Below are positions 8,260 through 17,241 of a DNA stretch of 52,120 nt, in pieces. The position numbers and the translations under genes were made by a program. Positions within the stretch are counted from its first letter, which is position 1. Each line of letters opens with the position of its first letter. The notes beneath the pieces were generated by a model, which did no database searches, was not told the DNA's origin, and saw only the letters and a program-made list of their open reading frames with translations. The stretch is from contig JACJXF010000017.1 in NCBI GenBank assembly GCA_020636775.1, forward strand, positions 1-52,120. Direction: 5' to 3'. Source of the stretch: Bacteroidales bacterium (lineage in GTDB: Bacteria > Bacteroidota > Bacteroidia > Bacteroidales > GCA-2748055).

Positions 8260-9555
8260 TTATTTGAATCTGTCTTTCCACAAGCCCTTGAGTCTTTCCT
8301 TCATTTCCTTTTCCCTGGCATTATCCCCCGGGAAATAAAACCTGTTTTCCTTTAGCTCTTCAGGAAAATAGTTTTCCTCCACAAAGTGTTCATCGTATGA
8401 ATGGGCATATTTATATTCTTTTCCATATCCCAATTGCTTCATAAGCCTGGTAGGGGCATTCCTGAGGTGAAGAGGCACACTGAGGTTTCCGGATTTTCTT
8501 ACTTCGGCCAGGGCACTGTCTATCGCCGAATAGGCCGAGTTTGATTTTGGAGAGGAAGCCAGGTAAATAGTAGTTTCCGATAATATGATCCTTGCTTCAG
8601 GCATGCCAATAACATGAATGGCCTGGAAACAATTATTGGCCATTAACAGAGCGTTTGGATTTGCAAGTCCGATATCTTCTGCAGCCAGAATCAACAGCCT
8701 TCTTGCTATAAATTTAATATCCTCGCCACCTTCCAGCATTCGGGCAAGCCAGTATACAGCCGCATCAGGATCGCTGCCTCTTATAGTTTTGATAAAAGCC
8801 GAGATGATATCATAATGCATCTCCCCGTTTTTATCATAAATGGCCATATTTTCCTGTATAAGCCTTTTAACTGTCTCATTTGTAATGATAACAGCTTTCT
8901 TTTTGGTATCACTTTCCGAAAGGCTTGCATTCACAACTAATTCAAGTGCATTATATAATTTTCTCGCATCACCCCCTGAATATTGTAACAGGGCCTCATT
9001 TTCTTCAATCTTAATATCGATTTTTTTAAGATATGTATCCTGATGTAAGGCCTTTTCCAGGAGCTTTTCAAGTTCCTTCCTTTCCAGTCCCTGTAAAATA
9101 TAAACCTGGCAGCGGGAAAGCAGGGGTGATATTACCTCAAATGATGGATTCTCTGTTGTAGCTCCGATAAGAGTAATTATTCCCTGTTCCACAGCTCCCA
9201 GAAGACTGTCCTGCTGCGATTTATTGAAGCGATGAATTTCATCGATAAACAGAATGGGGGAGGGCTGACCAAAAAAGCTGGTCTTCCTTGCCTTATCAAT
9301 TGTTTCCCTTACATCTTTAACTCCGGATGTGACAGCACTTAAGGTGTAAAAAGGCCTTTCAAGTAATAAGGAAATTACTTTTGCAAGGGTCGTTTTCCCA
9401 ACTCCCGGGGGACCCCAGAGGATAAAGGAAGAAATATTGCCGCTTTCAATCATCCTTCGGATAACCCCGTTCTTACCTACCAGATGTTCCTGTCCTGCAT
9501 AATCATCCAGGTTTCCCGGTCTCATTCGATCCGCAAGGGGTTGATTGGGTGTCAT
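8260..9555 (-). CDS. rarA: Replication-associated recombination protein A (RarA/MgsA)
   Basis: 431 residues, clamp-loader-like AAA+ ATPase. The N-terminus (PLADRMRPGNLDDYAGQEHL) is the family signature. Walker A is GPPGVGKTTLAK (about residues 48-59), Walker B is ILFIDEIHRFNKSQQDSLL (about 98-116), and sensor 1 is GATTENPSFEV. The C-terminal half has the tetramerisation domain with DPDAAVYWLARMLEGGED and AAEDIGLANP. RarA acts at stalled replication forks. The next gene downstream, kdsA, is 82 bases away; the gap holds a weak inverted repeat (TAAGGCTT...AAGCCTTA). Confidence 0.96.
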   Translation of the reverse strand: MTPNQPLADRMRPGNLDDYAGQEHLVGKNGVIRRMIESGNISSFILWGPPGVGKTTLAKVISLLLERPFYTLSAVTSGVKDVRETIDKARKTSFFGQPSPILFIDEIHRFNKSQQDSLLGAVEQGIITLIGATTENPSFEVISPLLSRCQVYILQGLERKELEKLLEKALHQDTYLKKIDIKIEENEALLQYSGGDARKLYNALELVVNASLSESDTKKKAVIITNETVKRLIQENMAIYDKNGEMHYDIISAFIKTIRGSDPDAAVYWLARMLEGGEDIKFIARRLLILAAEDIGLANPNALLMANNCFQAIHVIGMPEARIILSETTIYLASSPKSNSAYSAIDSALAEVRKSGNLSVPLHLRNAPTRLMKQLGYGKEYKYAHSYDEHFVEENYFPEELKENRFYFPGDNAREKEMKERLKGLWKDRFK

Positions 9556-9830
9556 AAATTTAATTTTCTCCTCGATTCAAATTTAATCTAAAAAATTCAG
9601 GATTTTATGATTGAACGCTGCCAATTTATTAAATCGAAAAACCTGATATACAAGCAATGAAATTATTAAAAAAACAAAGACCTGTTTTTAGTGCAGCAAA
9701 TCAAAGAATTATTACATGCAACTTAAAACCTGAATTTACTGTCTGTTTATTAAAGAATGTTAAAATCTAAAAGCAATTTTATTTTCAATTAATTGTATAT
9801 TAGTGACCATAAAATCAAAATCCTTTAATC

Positions 9831-10928
9831 ATGAAAAACATACGCAGCTTATTCTTAATCCTTTCACTGGCGCTTGGTTTGCAATCGACAGTATTTTCGC
9901 AGCTTTCGGACGTCAGCTTCCTTAAGGGCGGACCAGCTGATGCTCAGGCATTATTTCAGGAATACCTGACTCCTTATGCCAATATCTTTGGAGCCGACCT
10001 GAATGCAGGTTGGTACAATTCGGGTAAAGTACATAAGCTGGGAGGTTTCGACCTTACACTTACTGTTAACACAGCATGGGCTCCTCCTTCTGCAAGAACT
10101 TTTGATGCTTCTCTTCTCAATCTGAGCCCGGAAGCACAGCTATCCGGTGGTTCAATTGCACCAACCATTGCCGGAAAGCGCGATGTAACTCCTCCTACCT
10201 TACAATACTTTGGTGATTTTGGCGGCACATCTGTAAAAATAGCTGAGTTTGACCTTCCTAAAGGAACCGGTGTCAATATGATTCCACTCCCAATGGCTCA
10301 GCTTACCGTTGGCGGTCCCTGGGGCACCGATGTATCTTTCAGGTATCTTCCTTCTATTCCTCTCGGAAAAGCGGGCACAATAGGCCTGTGGGGTATTGGC
10401 GGACGTCATAGCATTTTGCAGCATATCCCGGCATTAAAAAAATTACCAGTTCTCGATATTACTGCTCAGGGAGGTTATACTAAATTAACCACTTATGCCA
10501 ATATTAATTATGATCCATCTTCCATTGGCACACAGGTTCAGGATTATACCACCAATACAAATCAATGGGCCGATCAAAAGCTTGAAATGGTTGCAGGTGC
10601 ATGGACAGTAAACCTCATAGTATCGGAAACACTTCCGGTAATTTCTTTCTACCAGGCTATTGGATACAGCAGCTCAACCGTTAACCTAGGTCTTAATGGT
10701 AATTATCCTTTCCCACGACTTGCAACTTCCGGTCCTCATGCAGGTGAAGTTGTTGTGGAAGATGCTGATATTGTTAAGGATCCTCTGCAGTTTGAAATGC
10801 AGAATAATAAAGACCTTCGGCTCAATGCCGGCTTCCGCTTAAAGCTGGGAGTTGTAACCATTCAATTCGATTATACCAAAGCCAATTACTCGGTGTTTAC
10901 TACCGGCCTTGGCATTTCTTTCAGATAA
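9831..10928 (+). CDS. DUF6588-like outer-membrane protein
   Basis: 365 residues with a clear signal peptide (MKNIRSLFLILSLALGLQSTVFSQ, given in part by residues 1-24). The mature protein is Gly/Ala/Thr-rich with many short alternating strands and ends in an aromatic residue (TTGLGISFR: F at the penultimate position), as in outer-membrane barrels. An early segment (AQALFQEYLTPYANIFGADLNAGWYNS) and SIPLGKAGTIGLWGIGGRHS match what I know of DUF6588 proteins. The function is unknown. It is monocistronic and ends at a bidirectional terminator. Confidence 0.75.
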   Translation: MKNIRSLFLILSLALGLQSTVFSQLSDVSFLKGGPADAQALFQEYLTPYANIFGADLNAGWYNSGKVHKLGGFDLTLTVNTAWAPPSARTFDASLLNLSPEAQLSGGSIAPTIAGKRDVTPPTLQYFGDFGGTSVKIAEFDLPKGTGVNMIPLPMAQLTVGGPWGTDVSFRYLPSIPLGKAGTIGLWGIGGRHSILQHIPALKKLPVLDITAQGGYTKLTTYANINYDPSSIGTQVQDYTTNTNQWADQKLEMVAGAWTVNLIVSETLPVISFYQAIGYSSSTVNLGLNGNYPFPRLATSGPHAGEVVVEDADIVKDPLQFEMQNNKDLRLNAGFRLKLGVVTIQFDYTKANYSVFTTGLGISFR

Positions 10929-10939
10929 TATTATTGAGG

Positions 10940-10978
10940 AAAGCGGGTCCTGTTTAATTAATGGGGCCCGCTTTTATT
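10940..10978. terminator. Bidirectional intrinsic terminator
   Basis: AAAGCGGG and CCCGCTTT form an 8-bp stem with a T-rich run after it on the plus strand. It lies between two convergent genes, and its right arm overlaps the 3' end of the minus-strand gene that stops at 10958. Confidence 0.75.
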
Positions 10979-11734
10979 TTTGTATTCCTCCCAGATACTG
11001 AAAATCTCCTTTACTACCTGAATTTCAGTACAGTGAAAATCACACAGTATGTTAAGATTCAGGTAAATCAAAAACTTATCCAGCTCCTCATCAGCAAGTC
11101 CTGTTAAATTACCTATTGTATTTCTGTTATATACTGACTCAAATCTTTTAATGAGCTCAGCATTACTTTCAATTTCCATAACCTTTCTTATGGACTTTTC
11201 TTTTTTGCTTAAATTGTAATACAGAAAATCAACCGGATTGGTATAGGCAAAAAGTGGATTGCTCAGTACTTCAGGGTTTCTGAAATTTGAAACCGGATTT
11301 CCACTTTGCTGAGGAAGACCTAGTTTTTCAGCAATATTCTCAGTAACCGGCATGCTTTTCATCTTTGCCTTCATATCTGCGTAACTGCTGCCCCAGGTAT
11401 AAATTCTAAGCTCTTTAATAGCAAAATATCTGTCAGTCAGGCGTATGGTATCGCCTGAGTTAATATTTTCAGCTGACTGTATTGTTTCTTCATATGACAG
11501 ATTTCTGAATAAAATACTGTCCCTGCTGAATGCTCTGATTTTGAATCTGCCTGAACTATCGCTTGCCATACCTCTGCCGGTTCTCAGGTTAATTACATGT
11601 GTATAGGGAACAGGTATATTTTCGGAAGAGACAATAGTCCCGCTAATGTACCGTAAAGAGTCAATTTCCTGACCACTACAGGGCATGAAAGAATAAAGTA
11701 GTAAAATCATGGAAGGGAAAAATATTTTTGACAT
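10958..11734 (-). CDS. Secreted protein with carboxypeptidase-regulatory-like domain
   Basis: 258 residues. A signal peptide covers about residues 1-21. Residues 27-105 form a CarboxypepD_reg-like beta sandwich (ISGTIVSSENIPVPYTHVINL, then DSSGRFKI and ILFRNLSYEE), the same module found at the N-termini of TonB receptors, but here no barrel follows. The remaining 150 residues are helical and unrecognised (NPVDFLYYNLSKKEKSIRKV). It probably works in the periplasm or at the outer membrane. No partner gene lies next to it on the same strand. Confidence 0.72.
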   Translation of the reverse strand: MSKIFFPSMILLLYSFMPCSGQEIDSLRYISGTIVSSENIPVPYTHVINLRTGRGMASDSSGRFKIRAFSRDSILFRNLSYEETIQSAENINSGDTIRLTDRYFAIKELRIYTWGSSYADMKAKMKSMPVTENIAEKLGLPQQSGNPVSNFRNPEVLSNPLFAYTNPVDFLYYNLSKKEKSIRKVMEIESNAELIKRFESVYNRNTIGNLTGLADEELDKFLIYLNLNILCDFHCTEIQVVKEIFSIWEEYKNKSGPH

Positions 11735-12038
11735 AACTAAAATTCAGACTAATTCATGGTTAATTTGACTTTAATTAACATTTATTAATTGTTGATGCTG
11801 AATTTTAGATTTTAATAACACTTGATTTAAGGCTTAATTTCTCTTATAATCCTGGAACTCTATAAAATCAATTAGACAGACTAAAAAATGTTCGTTATCG
11901 GACGATGTAAGTTCATATACGTTCAATTCTTTACTCCAAAATATTTTTATTTTTATATGCAATAAACTGAAATTTAATAATATACCTTATTTGGTATAAT
12001 TTCTGAATGAATTATTTTCTAAATTAATTTCTGAAATT
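11735..12038. promoter_or_regulatory. Divergent control region with two dyad sites
   Basis: This 304-base gap lies between divergent genes. It holds an imperfect palindrome GTTCG-TTAT-CGGAC at 11890-11903 and a perfect one, TATACC-N6-GGTATA, at 11981-11998, 41 bases before the FtsX-type permease start. Either could be a regulator site. I see no convincing -24/-12 or TAnnTTTG promoter here. Confidence 0.4.
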
Positions 12039-14459
12039 ATGTTGGGAAAGCTTTTTAAGCACAGCTTCAGGGCACTAAATCGAAATAAATCATATGTTTT
12101 TCTTAATATAACCGGCTTGTCTATCGGATTGGCATGTAGCCTGTTAATTGCAAGTTTTATAATTGAGGAATTATCTTATGATAAATTCTACAAAAATTCA
12201 AAAGAGATTTACAGAGTTATTCTTGATGGCAAAATTGGAGAACAACAGATTTTGTCAGCATATACATGTGCGCCACTTGGTCCGACATTAATTAATGAAC
12301 TTCCCGAAGTAGCTGATTTTTGCAGAATAGAATTCTGGAGTGAAGTAATAATAAAGAATAATGAGAAAAGCTTTGCGGTAAGCCGTTTTATGGAAGCCGA
12401 TTCTTCATTTTTTAATATATTTTCTATTAAGCTCATTAATGGTGATAAAAACAGAGTCCTATCCGAACCGCATACGCTTGTTCTTACACAATCCGAAGCA
12501 CATAGAATTTTTGGGGATGAGGATCCCGTGAACAGTTTATTGAAGGTAGGTCGTGATTCCACTCTGTATCGTGTAACAGGAATAATGGAGGATTTTCCGG
12601 AAAACTCGCATATTCAGGCTGATATGATTGGCTCGTTCATGACTAATCCCCGTTCAAATGATCCTACCTGGCTGTCAAACAGCTTCTTTACCTATGTATT
12701 GCTTAAACCTCATTCAAACATTGAGGATAGCAATCAAAAACTCAATTCAATATTGAGAAAATATATAGCACCTGAAGTGCACAGATACATTGGAGTCTCT
12801 CTGGAAGATTTTTATGAAAAAGGTAACCGATATTCCATGTTTCTTCAGCCTCTGTTAAAAATTCACGTGGAGCCTGAAATTGAAGGAGGCCAAAAATCAC
12901 CAGTAAATACAAAGTATTTATGGATATTCGGCTGTGTGGCAATGCTTATAATAATAATTGCTTCGATAAATTTCATGAATTTATCCACAGCCCAGGCAAG
13001 TCAAAGAGCAAAGGAGGTTGGAATTAAAAAGGTTTCCGGCTCATCAAAATCTCTCCTTGTAACACAATTTATTCTGGAATCGGTTATACTTTCATTTATT
13101 TCCTTAATTATTTCCCTTGTCCTGGTTTATTTACTTCTGCCTTATTTCAATGAACTTCTTGCAACACACCTTCAATTTATAATTTTTAAAGCCTGGTGGA
13201 TTATTCCTGCCTTATTTATTCTAACTATCCTGGTTGGATTTATTTCGGGCAGTTATCCGGCATTTTTCCTTTCTTCATTTCAGGTTGTAAATGTCTTAAA
13301 GGGTAAGATTCGAAATAACAACAAAACCGGCCGTTTAAGAAGCGTACTGGTTGTGTTGCAATTTTCAATCTCAATGATTCTTATTATTGCAACCTTAATA
13401 ATGTATCGGCAAATGAATTTTATGTTAAATAAGGATCTTGGATTTGATAAAGAAAATTTGATGATTATTGAGAGGGGAGGGAGCATAGGAAACCATGTAA
13501 ATGCTTTTAAATCTGATATACTTGATATAAATGGAGTGCTTTCCGTTGCGTCTTCCACGGCTATTCCGGGTCATAACAATAACAATAATGGTTACATGAT
13601 TAAAGGAAGAACGGAAGAAAGCTTTCTGATGCAAACAAACTGGGTCGATTATGATTATTTTAAAACCTATGGCATCAAGCTCAATTCAGGCAGGTTTTTT
13701 TCACCTGATTTCTCTTTAGATAAAGATGCATGTATTATTAATTTATCAGCCGTAAAACAGTTTGGATTATCAAACCCTCTTTCTGAGATTGTACTGCCTC
13801 CAACGGATTCAGTTGTGCCAATCGAATCTAATATTATTGGAGTAGCTGATGACTTTAACTTTGAGTCTCTACACAGTGCTATTGGACCTTATATATTTCG
13901 TTTTAAAAATGATTCAATAAACTGGGGATATTTCAGTCTGCGTCTGAAACCTGTACACCTGAAATCCACAATCGAAGAAATCGAAAAGACCTGGAAAAGC
14001 TATTCAGATAATGAGCCCATGAAATACTACTTTATGGATGAAGATTTTAACCGGATGTATTATCAGGAAAAACAAAGCTCACGACTTTCAATGGTTTTTT
14101 CAGTACTGGCAGTTATTATTGCTTCTCTGGGCCTCTTTGGATTAACATCATATACTATCAACCAAAGAACCAAAGAAATAGGAATCAGAAAAACCATGGG
14201 CTCCAGTACTATGGAAATATTTATTCTTATTTCAAGAGAAATCATTTTTCTGGTTTTTATATCAGCACTTATTGCCTGGCCAGTAACATATTACGCAGGA
14301 GATAAGTGGATACAGAGTTTTTATTACAGGATCAACATTAGTATCTGGGATTTTCTGGCAGGATTGATTATTGCCCTTATCATCGCTGTTGCTACAATTA
14401 CATATCAGGCTCTGTCTATCGCAGGGACAAACCCGGCTAACTCTCTTCGCTATGAATAA
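12039..14459 (+). CDS. FtsX/MacB-type ABC transporter permease
   Basis: 806 residues, the double-length permease common in Bacteroidota. It begins LFKHSFRALNRNKSYVFLNITGLSIGLACSLLI, with a first membrane helix at about 21-41, followed by a periplasmic MacB-core domain, an FtsX domain (three helices at about 300-410, with NLSTAQASQRAKEVGIKK), a second MacB core, and a second FtsX domain with the repeat-like motif YTINQRTKEIGIRKTMG near 705-720. It should export a substrate or transmit force with an ATPase subunit encoded elsewhere. Two palindromic sites lie upstream. Confidence 0.92.
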   Translation: MLGKLFKHSFRALNRNKSYVFLNITGLSIGLACSLLIASFIIEELSYDKFYKNSKEIYRVILDGKIGEQQILSAYTCAPLGPTLINELPEVADFCRIEFWSEVIIKNNEKSFAVSRFMEADSSFFNIFSIKLINGDKNRVLSEPHTLVLTQSEAHRIFGDEDPVNSLLKVGRDSTLYRVTGIMEDFPENSHIQADMIGSFMTNPRSNDPTWLSNSFFTYVLLKPHSNIEDSNQKLNSILRKYIAPEVHRYIGVSLEDFYEKGNRYSMFLQPLLKIHVEPEIEGGQKSPVNTKYLWIFGCVAMLIIIIASINFMNLSTAQASQRAKEVGIKKVSGSSKSLLVTQFILESVILSFISLIISLVLVYLLLPYFNELLATHLQFIIFKAWWIIPALFILTILVGFISGSYPAFFLSSFQVVNVLKGKIRNNNKTGRLRSVLVVLQFSISMILIIATLIMYRQMNFMLNKDLGFDKENLMIIERGGSIGNHVNAFKSDILDINGVLSVASSTAIPGHNNNNNGYMIKGRTEESFLMQTNWVDYDYFKTYGIKLNSGRFFSPDFSLDKDACIINLSAVKQFGLSNPLSEIVLPPTDSVVPIESNIIGVADDFNFESLHSAIGPYIFRFKNDSINWGYFSLRLKPVHLKSTIEEIEKTWKSYSDNEPMKYYFMDEDFNRMYYQEKQSSRLSMVFSVLAVIIASLGLFGLTSYTINQRTKEIGIRKTMGSSTMEIFILISREIIFLVFISALIAWPVTYYAGDKWIQSFYYRINISIWDFLAGLIIALIIAVATITYQALSIAGTNPANSLRYE

Positions 14460-14505
14460 GGAACTGCTTACTTAAGAAAACGTTTGGAGATTATCGTGGG
14501 ATTGA

Positions 14506-14883
14506 CAGGTATGGCTTATTCCCGTATCCAATTCAATAAAGTATTCCGGCAAAAAGATTATTGTAATTATATGCATTATTGGCTCAGAAGAGGAAAATCA
14601 AATCATCTATTATGTTAAAGGTAATGGAAGTGGTTTTGATATGAAATATGCCAAAAAACTATTTGGTGTGTTTCAGCGATTGCGCAAATCCTCCGAATTT
14701 GAAGGCGTTGGAATTGGGCTTGCAAACATATCCCGCATAATTTCCCGACATGGTGGAAAATGCCGGGCAAAAGCTGAACCTGGAGTGGGAGCGGAATTTT
14801 ATTTTAGCCTGCCGAAACCTAATAACTACAGTAAAAAGAGGTCAAGAGTCGCATTAAAAGAAAATATTCCTGCTACCCGGTAA
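14506..14883 (+). pseudogene. Decayed histidine kinase C-terminal fragment (ATPase domain)
   Basis: Reading in the frame of 14506, the translation matches a histidine kinase ATPase domain from the N box onward: QVWLIPVSNSIKYSGKK, then GSEEENQIIYYVKGNGSGFD, KLFGVFQRLRKSSEFEGVGIGLA and HGG-x-n-FYFSLP. The domain is cut at the 5' side by stops at 14503 and 14473, and no dimerisation or sensor domain is found upstream. The G1 box reads GNGSGFD where DNGxGFD is expected, so the ATP-contacting aspartate is lost. An internal ATG at 14641 gives 80 residues but lacks the N box. This is best read as a remnant of a phytochrome-type kinase gene. Confidence 0.8.
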
Positions 14884-15026
14884 TTTTTCTTTGCAGGTTC
14901 TTTTTACTGAACTTCGCATAATTTAAATCCTTCCTAATTTTTTATCTTAAAAAGGAATTCTAATTTTGAACAAATACCCGACTTTTACCTTAAAGTATGC
15001 TATAAGGTGCCATTTGGAAGTATATT

Positions 15027-17222
15027 ATGAAGAAACCGTCAACAATATTAGAAAAAGAAATAGTATCAGCTTATCAGCAACTTATAAGGGAATGTAAAGC
15101 ATTGTCTTCGCCTGAAGAAATGAAAAGCATCAGGGAAGCTTTTGAGATTGCCAATCAGAAATGCATGTCAAGTCCCAAAAAAGCCGGATCAATTGCCATT
15201 CTTAATTCCTTATCCGTTGCAAGAATTGTTGCCAGGGAAATAGGACTCGGAGGAACCAGCGTAATCGCTGCTCTTATTGCTGATTTCGTTAACGAGAAGG
15301 ATTTTACCCTGAAGGAAATTTCTGAAAAATTCGGTGACAAAGTCACGGAAATTTCAACGGGACTTTACAGAATTTCCAATATAAAAACGGAGAAAACCTC
15401 CTCCCAGGCTGAAAATCTGAGGAATCTGATTCTCACACTGGCTTCCGATGTTCGCGTAATCCTGATCAAACTGGCCGAACGTTTGCACCATATGCGCAGC
15501 CTGGAAAATCTGCCTGATGAAGAACGCATTTCTTTGGCTTCTGAAACCCGATACATTTATTCTCCTCTTGCACATAGGCTCGGACTCTACAATATTATGT
15601 CGGAAATGGAAGATATTTCCATGAAATATCTGGAACCTGAACCCTATTCTGAAATCTTTGGGAAATTAAAGGCATCCAATGCTCAAAGGACCAAATTTAT
15701 AGCTGAATTTATAGCCCCTATTGAGGCTGAGTTAAAAAAACAGGGGATAAAAGCAGAGATCAAAGGACGTCAGAAAGCCATTTCCTCCATCTGGAAAAAA
15801 ATGAAATCGCAAAAAGTGGAGTTCGAGGAGATCTATGACAAATTTGCCATCCGTATAATTATCGATACCCCGCAGAAAAATGAGAAGGCCGATTGCTGGA
15901 AGGTCTTTTCTATCATAACTGATTTCTATACTCCCAATACAGAAAGGATGCGCGACTGGATATCGGTCCCTCGAAGTAATGGTTATGAATCCCTGCATGC
16001 TACGGTGGTAGTACCGGGTGGAAACTGGGTAGAGGTGCAGATTAGAAGTCAGCGAATGGATGAAATAGCAGAAAAAGGATTTGCAGCACACTGGAAATAC
16101 AAAGGAATAAAAGGAGAAAAAGGCGTTGATGAATGGTTGGCAAAAGTGCGTGAATTGCTGGAGAACCCAGATATGGATGCCGCTAACCTCATCGACGATT
16201 TTAAGCTAAACCTCTATGCAAAGGAAATTTTTGTTTTTACTCCCAACGGCGACCTGAAAAAATTCCCGGAGGGTGCTACGGTCCTCGATTTTGCTTTTGA
16301 AGTTCATACAGCTGTTGGAGCCAGCTGTGTGGGAGCCAAAGTGAATGGGAAAAATGTTCCCATCCGCTATCCCATGAAAAATGGCGACCGGGTTGAAATA
16401 ATTCGTTCAAAAACTCAGAAGCCAAAGCAGGATTGGACCAATTTTGTTGTTACCTCCAAAGCCAAGTCAAAAATAAAGTTGGCACTTAAGGAAGAAAAAC
16501 TGAAAGAGGCTGAAAACGGTAAAGAAATTTTAAAGAGAAGATTCAAGAACTGGAAGCTGGAATTCAATGATCCGAATATCCGGAAACTTATACAGCATTA
16601 TAAATACAACGATTCAGTGGATATGTATTATGACATAGCTACTGAAAAACTGGATCTTCTGGAAATAAAACTGATTCTTTCCGAGCAGGAGAAAACATCG
16701 GAAGCAAAGCCTGTACCTATAGAGGAAGGAGCCCTTGAAAAGCTTATTAAAAATACTCAGGCCGAATCAGATGATTACCTTGTTATTGACAACCGGCTTT
16801 CCAATGTTGATTACCATTTGGGAAAATGCTGCAATCCAATATTGGGAGATAGCATTTTTGGCTTCGTAACAATAGGATCTGGCATAACCATTCATCGGCT
16901 TAATTGCCCCAATGCCGGTCAGCTTATTTCAAAATATGGATATCGCGTTGTTAAGGCAAGATGGAGGCAAACCGAGGGAAGCAAGACCTTCCTCGCCAGT
17001 ATCAGACTTACCGGTGTTGATGATATTGGAATTGTGAGTAATATTTCAGACGTGATTGCAAAGGACCTGAAAGTTAATATGCGCTCCATTTCTATCGATA
17101 GCAATGATGGGATGTTTGAAGGCACTCTTTCTGTTTTTGTAAGCGACACAAGTCACCTGGATGCACTCATAAAAAAAATATCCAGGGTAAAAGGAGTGAT
17201 GTCGGTAAAGAGAATTGAATAA
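15027..17222 (+). CDS. relA: RelA/SpoT homologue with degenerate hydrolase domain
   Basis: 731 residues with the full RSH layout: HD region (about 25-180), synthetase (about 235-360), TGS (about 400-461), a CC region with KCCNP (about 606) and a C-terminal ACT domain (about 650-731). In the HD region the metal-binding HD is replaced by A85-D86, the first histidine of the motif is missing (NSLSVA), and the ED pair reads N89-E90, so hydrolysis of (p)ppGpp should be absent. The synthetase keeps D271 (YDKFAIR), E336 (VEVQIR) and NGYESLH, with RMRD at 307-310 where bifunctional enzymes have RxKD. It is probably a synthetase-only enzyme. A TonB receptor follows 19 bases later. Confidence 0.94.
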   Translation: MKKPSTILEKEIVSAYQQLIRECKALSSPEEMKSIREAFEIANQKCMSSPKKAGSIAILNSLSVARIVAREIGLGGTSVIAALIADFVNEKDFTLKEISEKFGDKVTEISTGLYRISNIKTEKTSSQAENLRNLILTLASDVRVILIKLAERLHHMRSLENLPDEERISLASETRYIYSPLAHRLGLYNIMSEMEDISMKYLEPEPYSEIFGKLKASNAQRTKFIAEFIAPIEAELKKQGIKAEIKGRQKAISSIWKKMKSQKVEFEEIYDKFAIRIIIDTPQKNEKADCWKVFSIITDFYTPNTERMRDWISVPRSNGYESLHATVVVPGGNWVEVQIRSQRMDEIAEKGFAAHWKYKGIKGEKGVDEWLAKVRELLENPDMDAANLIDDFKLNLYAKEIFVFTPNGDLKKFPEGATVLDFAFEVHTAVGASCVGAKVNGKNVPIRYPMKNGDRVEIIRSKTQKPKQDWTNFVVTSKAKSKIKLALKEEKLKEAENGKEILKRRFKNWKLEFNDPNIRKLIQHYKYNDSVDMYYDIATEKLDLLEIKLILSEQEKTSEAKPVPIEEGALEKLIKNTQAESDDYLVIDNRLSNVDYHLGKCCNPILGDSIFGFVTIGSGITIHRLNCPNAGQLISKYGYRVVKARWRQTEGSKTFLASIRLTGVDDIGIVSNISDVIAKDLKVNMRSISIDSNDGMFEGTLSVFVSDTSHLDALIKKISRVKGVMSVKRIE

Positions 17223-17241
17223 AGAGATACAATTGTAGCTG

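Noticed and set aside
11985..12010. Sigma-54 promoter before the FtsX-type permease
   Set aside because: TTGGTATAATTTCTG keeps one GG but not the GC at the required distance.
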